A stretch of 64,000 nucleotides of DNA from Thalassolituus sp034111725 (GTDB lineage: Bacteria > Pseudomonadota > Gammaproteobacteria > Pseudomonadales > Oceanobacteraceae), in contig NZ_JAWUWR010000047.1 in the NCBI RefSeq assembly GCF_034111725.1, positions 62,001 to 126,000 on the forward strand, given 5' to 3'. A program made the translations under genes and the position numbers. Below the pieces are notes generated by a model. That model was given only the letters and a program-made list of their open reading frames with translations. It was not told the origin of the DNA and searched no databases. The first letter of the stretch is position 1, and each line of letters starts with the position of its first letter. Positions 42,401 through 49,659 of this stretch are shown here, in pieces.

Positions 42401-42759
42401 TTATGTTGACGTCTCTCACTACCTTCGTTGGTTTGGCCCCACTTATTTCGGAAACCAGTGTGCAGGCACAGTTCTTAATTCCAATGGCGGTGTCGTTGGC
42501 TTTCGGGGTGGTATTCGCCACACTTATTAGCTTGTTATTAGTGCCAGCAACCTACTTAATGATGGTCGAATGGCAAACAAGCGTGTTGCGTCTGTTTAAA
42601 CAAACACCAAGCGGTAGTTCCGATGATCCCGTTGAAGCGGCATATCAACGCGGCTTTGAACAAGGTACGCGCAACGCCCGCAAGGCAGTGTGTCCATATG
42701 AAGATGACGTTCTTAGCTCTAGCTGGGAAGCTGGCTTAAACGACGCAAGAAACCTTTAA
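39493..42759 (+). CDS. RND-family efflux permease with ribosome-modulation-factor-like tail
   Basis: 1088 residues, 12 predicted membrane helices. SWFANNPVAANLCMICILVL forms TM1; proton-relay Asp pair in TM4 is present (GIVVDDAVVVGES, ~residue 395); repeat half follows with SGVVVNDNLVLIDYIN. It belongs to the HAE/AcrB-like group without a substrate assignment. It is likely to export the product of the three upstream enzymes. The last ~39 residues (RGFEQG ... CPYEDD ... SSWEAGLNDA) match the spacing of RMF (RGYxxG ... CPY ... WxxGWxxA), an odd cytoplasmic appendage. A terminator follows. Confidence 0.9.
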   Translation: MKSSISWFANNPVAANLCMICILVLGFLSIPETRKELLPNVSLERISIQSKLPGASVETVESSVCRPIENRIYDIQGTIDLTSYAYEGICSITLDVDEGFVTKEIVDEVKSRLEAKDLLPKEATTPDVVELTVRNRVAKLILSGPVSYSVLTASARQLRTDLLEFSAVSIVELEDMKKSEIRISIPAFNLQKYQISFDEISAMIQKQSGFLPGGMLQTREGDVLITSDAYRDSSESYANIVIAADPDGGEVRLGDIADIIDNRFSNLPQASFDRQPAVSIDVFRVGNQNITDISDVIHNHLADSNLPQNVKVYVWQDESKNFQSRVDLLVSNAFSGLVLLFIVLLLFLSARLSFWVSLGIPIAFLGTIFILPVFDVSINIVSLFAFILVLGIVVDDAVVVGESIHLQNQKGLHGTEGALQGVFEVYKPIFFAVATTVVAFLPLVSLPGPEGKLMRAIPIVVISTLIFSLIESLYILPAHLSGTHKNEKPGNKVLTAIQNVFSVFLDTLIKWVYTPVLTVCLRNKGLVVLTFTVVFALFIVLLSQGWIKTALFAAIEGDVVVANFAFPEGSPREKTEKALRHLIAAADQVQAEYEAKDASAIEHIYSVVAPKNTFTSYSVDKSMDHKGQVIIELPSSETRTYSGQDVLARWRELAGDIQDTTSLKYSASLNPTNPDIQIEFSGYDIDDLMSAANQLAKKLRDYDGTFDIHTSQEEEKQEAEIKLKDNAVALGLTLESVIRQINRAFQGNVVQRIQTQDDEVEVWVGLPKDERSSPWYLENMHIEYAPGQYVSLSTIATIEYRPSKTHIKRYDRKRVISVSAFVNPAQNSVKNIQTDLATNYLDGLVKTMPGINWDVGGYQRAVTLFLDILMKYYLFAILAMYLMMAVLFSSYSQPLLVLYAIPFGLLGSVTGHILLDLELTLWSFVGMVAVSGVVVNDNLVLIDYINTQRAKGENVFVSVCEAGRVRFRPIMLTSLTTFVGLAPLISETSVQAQFLIPMAVSLAFGVVFATLISLLLVPATYLMMVEWQTSVLRLFKQTPSGSSDDPVEAAYQRGFEQGTRNARKAVCPYEDDVLSSSWEAGLNDARNL

Positions 42760-42766
42760 AACTAAA

Positions 42767-42810
42767 AAGCCGCGTATGAGAGAATGCAAAAATCTCCTAC
42801 GCGGCCTTAT
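42767..42810 (+). terminator. Terminator of the GH3-RND operon
   Basis: Stem GCCGCGTA-t-GAGA / TCTC-c-TACGCGGC (one mismatch) around an 11-nt loop, then CTTATT, starting 10 bp past the permease stop. Confidence 0.8.
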
Positions 42811-42845
42811 TAAATATTTATCCATCCCATTTTTGCTTGAAGCAA

Positions 42846-43520
42846 TTATTCTTCTGCGGGCAAGTCTTGCTGCGACTGCCAATTAACACGCTGCCAGTAA
42901 CCAATTTCGTTAATCAAAATAGCCGTTAATATATACATGGCTAAATACAAGACATAAGCAGCGCTCATCCATATCATCCCCTCAATCAGGCGGGCGACTG
43001 AATCGACGTTAAGTAGCACATAGACGGCAACGATTTTACTCACGTTAGCACCAACCAAAGCCAACCACCACAACGGCAGCAACCAAGAATCTGGGACAAA
43101 GTTGTGATGCTCAGGAGCCGATCTATGGCGCATGGACGCAAGGGTGCGCAATGCTAAAAAGATACAGCTCAGCATGCGCATAAAGATAATAAGAGTATTT
43201 TTTATAGTATGCGGCTTCTCGTCGTATAGGCAGACTAAATTGCGCACCGCATAGAAGAGCCAGTAGCCAAAGAATATACCGAGCACACCGGTCAGGCTGA
43301 TTTGCGTAATACGAATAAGACTATCTAGGGCAATACGACTTTGCAACCCAGCATCTAATTGCGTGATTATGTCAGTCGCAGCCAGCCCATGAAGTTGTTG
43401 CAAGGTCATAAAACCATGAATAAAACCGGCAACACACAGTATTCCTGGTATTGCCATTACCCCAATAATGACACGATTCAAGAGATGCAAATCGTAGAAA
43501 GGGTATCGCTTGTAGGCCAT
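42846..43520 (-). CDS. DUF4328-like membrane protein
   Basis: 224 residues with about five to six hydrophobic segments (NRVIIGVMAIPGILCVAGFIH; SLTGVLGIFFGYWLFYAV; SWLLPLWWLALVGANVSKIV; YVLYLAMYILTAILINEIGYW). The FYAVRNL and WLLPLWW motifs followed by a late N/K resemble DUF4328 proteins. Function unknown. Converges on the RND operon across the terminator. Confidence 0.55.
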   Translation of the reverse strand: MAYKRYPFYDLHLLNRVIIGVMAIPGILCVAGFIHGFMTLQQLHGLAATDIITQLDAGLQSRIALDSLIRITQISLTGVLGIFFGYWLFYAVRNLVCLYDEKPHTIKNTLIIFMRMLSCIFLALRTLASMRHRSAPEHHNFVPDSWLLPLWWLALVGANVSKIVAVYVLLNVDSVARLIEGMIWMSAAYVLYLAMYILTAILINEIGYWQRVNWQSQQDLPAEE

Positions 43521-43638
43521 TATAATACTTATCCTTTTAGGCTATCGTCGATCGCTATGCTGAAACTGCACTTACCAATTAATGGTAATTGTCTCAGCAC
43601 GTCGCAAAAGCACAAGGATAATTCATGCCGTTAATGGC

Positions 43639-44604
43639 TCAACTGCCACATTTCAGCATAATCAGCGCGTAATATTCATTACTATCGGTCCAAATATTCG
43701 TACACTCAAACCCACAAGACCCTGCCATATCAATCAAGTGCTCTAACCGATATTTGTAAGAGTTTTCGGTGTGAATTGTTTCACCACTGCGCAAGGCGAT
43801 AGTGTTACCGGCAATATTAACCATCTGATCGATGGAGCTCACAAGGTGCATTTCGACACGAGAGAGAAGATGATTGACAACAATTTTGTGTTCGAAACGA
43901 TCTTCGTTAAATTGACCATCTAAGGTGCGATTTAGGTGACGCAAGACATTCTTATTAAATGCGGCAGTAACACCTTGAGAGTCATCGTAAGCGGCTTGCA
44001 AAATCGATTCATCTTTTAGTAAATCGACACCCAATAAAAAATAGCCGCCGTCACCTAAAGTCGAACGCACTCGACGCAAGAAATCATTGGCCTGCTCAGG
44101 GGTGAAGTTGCCCATACTCGACCCTGGAAAGAAAGCCATTTTCGTACCGGCATTTAACAGCTGATCCGGCAATGCGATGTCTTGAGAATAGTCGACACAT
44201 GCAGCGTAAATATTGAGCCATTCGTAGTCGTCGAGTAGGCGTGAAGCGGAAGCGATTAAAAACTCGCGACTAATATCCATAGGTACATAACACTGTGGAC
44301 GTAAGGCTTCGAGCAGCAAGCGAATTTTAATACTCGCACCACTACCGTACTCCAACAAAACAGAGCCACGCCCGATAATTTCGGCGATTTCATCGGCGTA
44401 TTCGCGCAGTAAACCAATCTCAGTTCGTGTTAAATAATATTCAGGTAGATGGGTAATTTCTTCGAATAAACGTGAACCACGTTCGTCATAGAAATATTTC
44501 GCCGGTAAGGTTTTCTGACTAGAGTTTAAGCCAGCTAATACCTCTGAACGAATATCAGCCGGAGCAGGTAAATCATCAAAAATTTGTAATGCCTGACGTT
44601 CCAT
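43639..44604 (-). CDS. egtD: L-histidine N-alpha-methyltransferase EgtD
   Basis: 321 residues. Makes trimethylhistidine (hercynine) from His and SAM, first step of ergothioneine synthesis. YFYDERGSRLFEEITHLPEYYLTRTE, EYGSGASIKIRLLLEAL (SAM site) and FFPGSSMGNF are diagnostic. ATG 44604 is preferred because AGAGG then lies at 6 nt spacing; ATG 44610 directly abuts it. Follows egtB in the same direction. Confidence 0.92.
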   Translation of the reverse strand: MERQALQIFDDLPAPADIRSEVLAGLNSSQKTLPAKYFYDERGSRLFEEITHLPEYYLTRTEIGLLREYADEIAEIIGRGSVLLEYGSGASIKIRLLLEALRPQCYVPMDISREFLIASASRLLDDYEWLNIYAACVDYSQDIALPDQLLNAGTKMAFFPGSSMGNFTPEQANDFLRRVRSTLGDGGYFLLGVDLLKDESILQAAYDDSQGVTAAFNKNVLRHLNRTLDGQFNEDRFEHKIVVNHLLSRVEMHLVSSIDQMVNIAGNTIALRSGETIHTENSYKYRLEHLIDMAGSCGFECTNIWTDSNEYYALIMLKCGS

Positions 44605-44648
44605 GGTCATCCTCTTTTATTTAAGGTCCGTAATAATTGCTGCGTTAA

Positions 44649-45869
44649 CTAAAAACGCGCTAAACGAATGCCGGTAAATTGCCAGCGCTCATGGGGATAA
44701 AAGAAATTGCGATACGAAGCTCGAGCATGAGCAACAGGCGTCAGACAAGATGCTCCGCGCAACACCATTTGATTACACATAAACTTGCCGTTGTACTCGC
44801 CAACAGCACCGGCGGCGGGTTTGTACTTGGGATAAGCTTGATAAGTACTACTGGTCCACTGCCATGTTTCACCAAAAAGTTGTTGCAGCGATTTGTTGTT
44901 CGCTGCACCTTGGGGATACCAATAAGCCGACTCTTGAAACCCACCAACAATCGCATGTTTTGACGCCACGAGTTCCCATTCTGCTTCCGTCGGTAAACGA
45001 GCACCCGCCCAGCGCGCATAAGCGTCAGCTTCATAAAAGCTCACATGCGTCACCGGATTATCTAATGCCAGTGGCTGGTCGCCGTGCAAACTAAAACGAC
45101 GCCAGCCATCAAGCGTCTCACGCCAATATAAAGGTGCTTCAATGGCATTTTGTTGTACCCAAGCCCAGCCGTCCGCCAACCAAAGATCTGGGCGCTCATA
45201 GCCATCATCTGCCATAAACTCTAAATATTCGCGGGTCGTAATTAAGCGATGAGCGATCGCGCCGTCACTCACTAAAACCGAGTGTCGCGGCCCTTCGTTA
45301 TCAAACGAGAAGCCATGCCCTTGATGACCAATACTGTGAATACCACCACCAAATTCGTGCCAGCTTATTTCTTGGTGGACAAATTTGGTCTCATTCATTG
45401 GCGCAGCATAAGCGGGGGCAAGCGGGTTCACAGACCAACAATATTGTAGATCTGTGAGTAACAGCTCTTGGTGCTGTTGCTCGTGATTAAGACCCAGTTC
45501 AATCAGGGGCCAGAGGCGAGTATCAGCCAATAGAGCCTGCATCGCTTCATCAACCCAGAGACGATAGCGCAGAACCTCAGCAAGCGAAGGACGTGATAAC
45601 AAGCCGCGCTTATCGCGAGGGTATGGCTTGCCTATGCCGTTGTAATAGCTATTAAAAAGCTGTTCAAACAGGGGATTGAAGGGGCGATAACCTTTCAGAT
45701 TGGGTAGTAAAACGAAGGTCTCAAAAAACCAAGTAGTGTGGGCTAGATGCCACTTCGCGGGACTAGTAAAAGCCGCCGCTTGCAACTCATGATCGGCAGG
45801 CTCCAACGGCGTACATAAGGCCAAAGTTGTTTGCCTGATTGCGTGATACGTATGCGATGGATCGTTCAT
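44649..45869 (-). CDS. egtB: Ergothioneine biosynthesis iron enzyme EgtB
   Basis: 406 residues. N-terminal DinB-like domain with the Fe-binding NHEQQHQELLLTD (HxxxHxE, ~residue 129) and a C-terminal FGE/sulfatase-modifying domain (LPTEAEWELV, MVLRGASCLTP, RASYRNFFYP). It forms the C-S bond of the hercynyl sulfoxide from hercynine, O2 and a thiol donor. egtB-egtD without egtC is the arrangement seen in cysteine- or other thiol-using variants; no egtE is adjacent. Ergothioneine is a thiol antioxidant. Confidence 0.93.
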   Translation of the reverse strand: MNDPSHTYHAIRQTTLALCTPLEPADHELQAAAFTSPAKWHLAHTTWFFETFVLLPNLKGYRPFNPLFEQLFNSYYNGIGKPYPRDKRGLLSRPSLAEVLRYRLWVDEAMQALLADTRLWPLIELGLNHEQQHQELLLTDLQYCWSVNPLAPAYAAPMNETKFVHQEISWHEFGGGIHSIGHQGHGFSFDNEGPRHSVLVSDGAIAHRLITTREYLEFMADDGYERPDLWLADGWAWVQQNAIEAPLYWRETLDGWRRFSLHGDQPLALDNPVTHVSFYEADAYARWAGARLPTEAEWELVASKHAIVGGFQESAYWYPQGAANNKSLQQLFGETWQWTSSTYQAYPKYKPAAGAVGEYNGKFMCNQMVLRGASCLTPVAHARASYRNFFYPHERWQFTGIRLARF

Positions 45870-45939
45870 TATGCTCTCTTGGTCAATCGGTCATTATTAA
45901 CCCTGACCTCTGAGAGCACATAGTGCAAGTCTTAGTCGG

Positions 45940-46767
45940 TTAATTTTCTCTAGGCTCAAGACAAGCGCGCGCGCGCATCGCCATGTCATCTAAGAACCGA
46001 GCGTAGCCATCTTTTGTCACAGAAATATGACTACCTAACGGATCAAGTTCTGCTCGATTCACTGGCAAATCACCGACGACAGAATCCACCAGCGCTGGAG
46101 TATATTCAGGTTCGCTGAACACACATACGACTTCGCCATTGGCTAGCTGGTCACGCATAGCTTGCAAGGTCCGAATGCCTGGTTTTTGTTCAGGCGACAA
46201 GGTAAAAGCCCCCAATTGCAATAGACCTCGCTCACTAACCCAGTGGTCGTAGGCGCGGTGAAATACGAAAAAGCCTCGCTGTTGTAAGCCCTGTAGTTGC
46301 TCCTCACTGAATTGTACGGAGGCAGCCACACTCTGCGCGAACTCAGAGTTGTCATGCCCCAACAATGCCGCTAGATCAGCTTGAGCCGCCAAAGCAATCA
46401 CAGTCGAAAACCAAACATGAGGATCGTCACTTTGCCCCTCTTGGCGATAAATGGCTAAGTTAATCCAATGTTTGTCGGGCCAACGTTTAGCAAAACCACG
46501 CAAATACGGCTCAGCCTCTGGACCAGCCCAAAAAATAATATCGGCATTTTGCAATCGGTCGATATCGGACGGTCGCAAGCTAAAGTCGTGCGGCGTCATA
46601 CCCGCTGGCACTAGCACTTCAAGCTGCTCGGGAGGAACCGTCGATGCCGCAATTAAGGCTAACGGATGCAGTGTTGCCAGCACATTTAATGGCTTGGGCG
46701 CACTCATGGCGGGAAATGTTAGGGTAGATAAAACAACTAAACCCAACAAATAACGCAAATTCTTCAT
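45940..46767 (-). CDS. znuA: Zinc ABC transporter substrate-binding protein ZnuA
   Basis: 275 residues, signal peptide ending MSA. Metal ligands expected for the family are seen: TLHPL, GMTPHDFSLRPS (His ~60), and FHRAYDHW with a DPHVWF motif. The His/Asp-rich loop typical of some ZnuA proteins is missing. Divergent from zur-znuC-znuB, sharing a 55-bp promoter region with a Zur-like site. It captures Zn in the periplasm. Confidence 0.92.
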   Translation of the reverse strand: MKNLRYLLGLVVLSTLTFPAMSAPKPLNVLATLHPLALIAASTVPPEQLEVLVPAGMTPHDFSLRPSDIDRLQNADIIFWAGPEAEPYLRGFAKRWPDKHWINLAIYRQEGQSDDPHVWFSTVIALAAQADLAALLGHDNSEFAQSVAASVQFSEEQLQGLQQRGFFVFHRAYDHWVSERGLLQLGAFTLSPEQKPGIRTLQAMRDQLANGEVVCVFSEPEYTPALVDSVVGDLPVNRAELDPLGSHISVTKDGYARFLDDMAMRARACLEPREN

Positions 46768-46794
46768 TGTCTCGCAGCCTAGGTATCGTAGAAT

Positions 46795-46809
46795 TGCTAC
46801 ATTATAACC
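46795..46809. promoter_or_regulatory. Zur box between znuA and zur
   Basis: TGCTACATTATAACC matches 11 of 15 positions of the Zur core TGTTATAATATAACA and occupies the middle of the divergent promoter region. It is weaker than the site at 20480-20500 but well placed. Confidence 0.55.
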
Positions 46810-46822
46810 TAAGGTTTACGTC

Positions 46823-47323
46823 ATGACTTCTACTGTCTACGCACCGCATGATCATCACACCTGCATAACGGCAGCTTTAGCTAATGCCAAGAACTTGTGT
46901 GAATCCCGTGGCGCGCGCTTAACTCCAGTGCGTAAACGCGTATTAGAGTTAGTTTGGCAAAATCATAAACCGACAGGCGCTTATGAACTGCTACCGCAAT
47001 TAGCCCAAGACGGCTTCAATTCAGCGCCGCCAACAGTCTATCGTGCGTTAGATTTTCTATTAGAGCTTGGTCTGATTCATCGCATTAGTTCGCTCAACGC
47101 TTTTATTGGCTGTGCTCATCCTGGGCAAGATCACACAACGGGGTTCTTTATCTGCCGCTTGTGTGGCAATGCACTGGAACTATCACCCGAGCGTATGCAA
47201 GACGTTAACACTCGCCTCGCAGAAGAATTAGGAATTATTATAGAAGAACAAACAATCGAACTCTCCGGTCTCTGCCCTAGCTGCCAACATTCAACTGCAG
47301 CTGCTAACGGGGCAAATGCATGA
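46823..47323 (+). CDS. zur: Zinc uptake regulator Zur (Fur family)
   Basis: 166 residues. The winged helix (SRGARLTPVRKRVLELVWQ; APPTVYRALDFLLELGL) and metal site with CRLCG and CPSC cysteines plus HPGQDH are those of Zur. It represses zinc uptake when Zn is sufficient. Its stop overlaps the znuC start (ATGA), forming a zur-znuC-znuB operon. Targets visible here: the divergent znu promoter and the COG0523 GTPase. Confidence 0.93.
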   Translation: MTSTVYAPHDHHTCITAALANAKNLCESRGARLTPVRKRVLELVWQNHKPTGAYELLPQLAQDGFNSAPPTVYRALDFLLELGLIHRISSLNAFIGCAHPGQDHTTGFFICRLCGNALELSPERMQDVNTRLAEELGIIIEEQTIELSGLCPSCQHSTAAANGANA

Positions 47324-48126
47324 ACGCATCGTCAGCATTAATTGAAGCGCAAAATCTGCGCTTAGCCTTACGCCAAAAAGTCGTGCTTGATGATATATCG
47401 CTAAAAATTGAGCCCGGTAAAATCATTACCTTGATCGGCCCCAATGGCTGCGGTAAATCTACTTTAATTCGCGTATTACTAGGCTTAACGAAAGCCGATA
47501 GTGGGCGCGTATTACAACGCCCTGATTTACACATAGGGTATATGCCGCAACGCTTGGCGCTAGATGAGCGCATGCCTCTAACCGTCGGTGGTTTTTTACG
47601 TCTGGCGCGTGGCGCTAAAAAAGACCAAATCCACTACTGGCAAGAACGTTTAGGTATCAAAGCTCTGGAACAGCAATCCGTTCACAATCTCTCTGGTGGT
47701 GAATGGCAACGCGTGTTGTTGGCACGTGCTCTATTACTCAAACCGCAACTACTGGTACTTGACGAGCCAGTTCAAGGCGTGGATGTGCAAGGCCAGTTAG
47801 AGTTATACCAACTGATTCCAACTTTGCGCGATGAGTTAGGTTGCGCGGTGTTAATGGTGTCTCACGATTTGCATTTGGTGATGGCTGCCACCGATGAGGT
47901 GATTTGCCTGAATGGCCATGTCTGTTGTTCTGGCCATCCTGATAGTGTCTCGCTCGACCCTGCTTACTTGCAGCTGTTTGGTAAGCGCGAAGCGCCAATC
48001 GCCCATTACACCCATCATCACGATCATGCGCATTGCATTGATGGGCATGTCGAACCAGCTAATACCTTATCGGTTGATCACAAACACCACCGGCACTGCA
48101 ATCATCACTCAGGATCTAACTCATGA
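47320..48126 (+). CDS. znuC: Zinc ABC transporter ATP-binding protein ZnuC
   Basis: 268 residues. Walker A GPNGCGKST (~residue 39), signature LSGGEWQRVLLARALL, Walker B LLVLDEPVQGVD and H-loop SHDLH. A C-terminal His-rich tail of about 35 residues (YTHHHDHAHC, DHKHHRHCNHH) could bind zinc; some ZnuC proteins carry similar tails. Overlaps zur and znuB by 4 bp each. Confidence 0.93.
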   Translation: MNASSALIEAQNLRLALRQKVVLDDISLKIEPGKIITLIGPNGCGKSTLIRVLLGLTKADSGRVLQRPDLHIGYMPQRLALDERMPLTVGGFLRLARGAKKDQIHYWQERLGIKALEQQSVHNLSGGEWQRVLLARALLLKPQLLVLDEPVQGVDVQGQLELYQLIPTLRDELGCAVLMVSHDLHLVMAATDEVICLNGHVCCSGHPDSVSLDPAYLQLFGKREAPIAHYTHHHDHAHCIDGHVEPANTLSVDHKHHRHCNHHSGSNS

Positions 48127-48929
48127 TGGACTTCACCACACCTTGGTGGACGATGCCGTTACTGGCAGGGATTTTACTGGCTGCCACCACTGGGCCGCTC
48201 GGTAGCTTTGTAGTTTGGCGACGCATGGCATTTTTTGGCGATACTCTCGCACACGGTGCGTTATTAGGTATCACCTTCGGTGTTCTCACCGATATCAATC
48301 TGACCTTGGCGTTAATTATTGGCTCAGTATCGTTAGCCTTAATACTGCTGCCACTGCAACGTGGCTCGCGGTTATCATCCGATACTTTACTCGGTATCGT
48401 TTCCCACGGCACGCTAGCGGTAGGCTTAGTTGCGCTTAGCTTAACAGATGGGATTCGGATCGATTTAATGGGATATTTGTTTGGTGATTTACTCGCCGTC
48501 GAGAGCCAACATACTCTATGGCTTTTGCTCGCCGCCATCAGCACTGGGCTGTTGTTACTTTGGCAATGGCGTGCGTTATTGGCCGTCACGGTTAGCCCTG
48601 AACTGGCTAGTATTGATGGTCACCCAGTCCAGCGTTTGAATTTATTGCTGGTATTGATGCTGGCAATCGTTGTTGCCCTAGCAATGAAAATCGTCGGCAT
48701 TTTACTGATCAGTGCGCTACTCATTATTCCGGCGGCAGCCGCACGTAGCTTTGCTCGCACACCGGAGCAAATGGTGGGTCTATCGAGTGTTGCTGGTGTA
48801 ATTTCAGTGCTACTCGGTATGTGGGCATCTTTTCGTTGGGATACCCCCGCAGGACCAAGTATCGTGGTTGCCGCGATGCTCTTGTTCTTAGCGAGTATTC
48901 CTGCAGGCCGCTTACAAGCAGCGCGCTAA
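48123..48929 (+). CDS. znuB: Zinc ABC transporter permease ZnuB
   Basis: 268 residues with about eight membrane segments; motifs GDTLAHGALLGI, VSPELASIDGH and IVGILLISALLIIPAAAAR are characteristic of metal-type (ABC-3) permeases. Closes the zur-znuC-znuB operon. Start 48123 overlaps the znuC stop; a second ATG follows at 48126. Confidence 0.93.
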   Translation: MMDFTTPWWTMPLLAGILLAATTGPLGSFVVWRRMAFFGDTLAHGALLGITFGVLTDINLTLALIIGSVSLALILLPLQRGSRLSSDTLLGIVSHGTLAVGLVALSLTDGIRIDLMGYLFGDLLAVESQHTLWLLLAAISTGLLLLWQWRALLAVTVSPELASIDGHPVQRLNLLLVLMLAIVVALAMKIVGILLISALLIIPAAAARSFARTPEQMVGLSSVAGVISVLLGMWASFRWDTPAGPSIVVAAMLLFLASIPAGRLQAAR

Positions 48930-48932
48930 TAT

Positions 48933-49565
48933 CTAACGCGGCATACTAACGAGCTGCTGCATAACGCCCGTTAGTCTTTGCGGATCTAACGGTGGTTCGA
49001 TATAACCTCGATACTGCCCTGCGGGATCAATCAATACTATATTGGCCGAATGATCCATCAAATACGCTAAATCACCATCGCGTTCGACACGCGCAAAAAA
49101 CGCATTCACTTCCGTTGCTAACGTTTTAAGCGCCGCAGGGTTGCCAGTTAATGCCATAAAGCTGGGATTAAAGTACCCCATGTAAGGTGCCATCGACGCC
49201 GGTGAATCGCGCTCGGGGTCAACACTCACCAATACAACATTAAATTGTGCCTGCACATCCAACGGTAAGCGCTTCCAAGTCCTGCTTAAATTTGCCAAGG
49301 TCATTGGACAAACATCTGGACAGTAGGTGTAGCCAAAGAAGAGCAAACTCCAGCTTCCTGATAATTCGCTAAGATGAAATGAGTTACCGGTTTGAGCACT
49401 AAACTGACCGTCAGAAATAGGAATTCCGCGGCTAAAAATACGCACGCCATCAATACCAACTGCCGAAGGCCCATTCAGCCGCGCTAGCGCCCCACCAGTA
49501 ATCATTGCAGACACTAACAAAAAAAAGAGCACTGAAGCGAAAATACGCTGTGTTGCGTTCAACAT
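48933..49565 (-). CDS. SCO1/SenC copper chaperone-like protein
   Basis: 210 residues: N-terminal membrane helix (VLFFLLVSAMITGGALA), thioredoxin-like domain with copper-ligand CPDVCP and a distal His in LMDHSANIVLI. It delivers Cu or reduces thiols for cytochrome oxidase assembly. ATG 49565 (MLNATQ) is chosen with AGAGG 7 nt upstream; longer in-frame extension runs into tandem repeats. No cox genes in the window. Confidence 0.85.
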   Translation of the reverse strand: MLNATQRIFASVLFFLLVSAMITGGALARLNGPSAVGIDGVRIFSRGIPISDGQFSAQTGNSFHLSELSGSWSLLFFGYTYCPDVCPMTLANLSRTWKRLPLDVQAQFNVVLVSVDPERDSPASMAPYMGYFNPSFMALTGNPAALKTLATEVNAFFARVERDGDLAYLMDHSANIVLIDPAGQYRGYIEPPLDPQRLTGVMQQLVSMPR

Positions 49566-49577
49566 CTGGATGCCTCT

Positions 49578-49625
49578 GATTGAGATGTGGGATTGAGATG
49601 TGGGATTGAGATGCGGGATTGAGAT
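49578..49625. repeat. 13-bp tandem repeat, 3.7 copies
   Basis: Unit GATTGAGATGTGG at 49578-49590, 49591-49603 and 49604-49616 (last copy with one T-to-C change), then a partial GATTGAGAT. It lies between the divergent SCO1 and MATE genes and includes part of their promoters. Confidence 0.8.
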
Positions 49626-49659
49626 TACCAATGTTCATATTGCTGTTATTGTACCAGCC

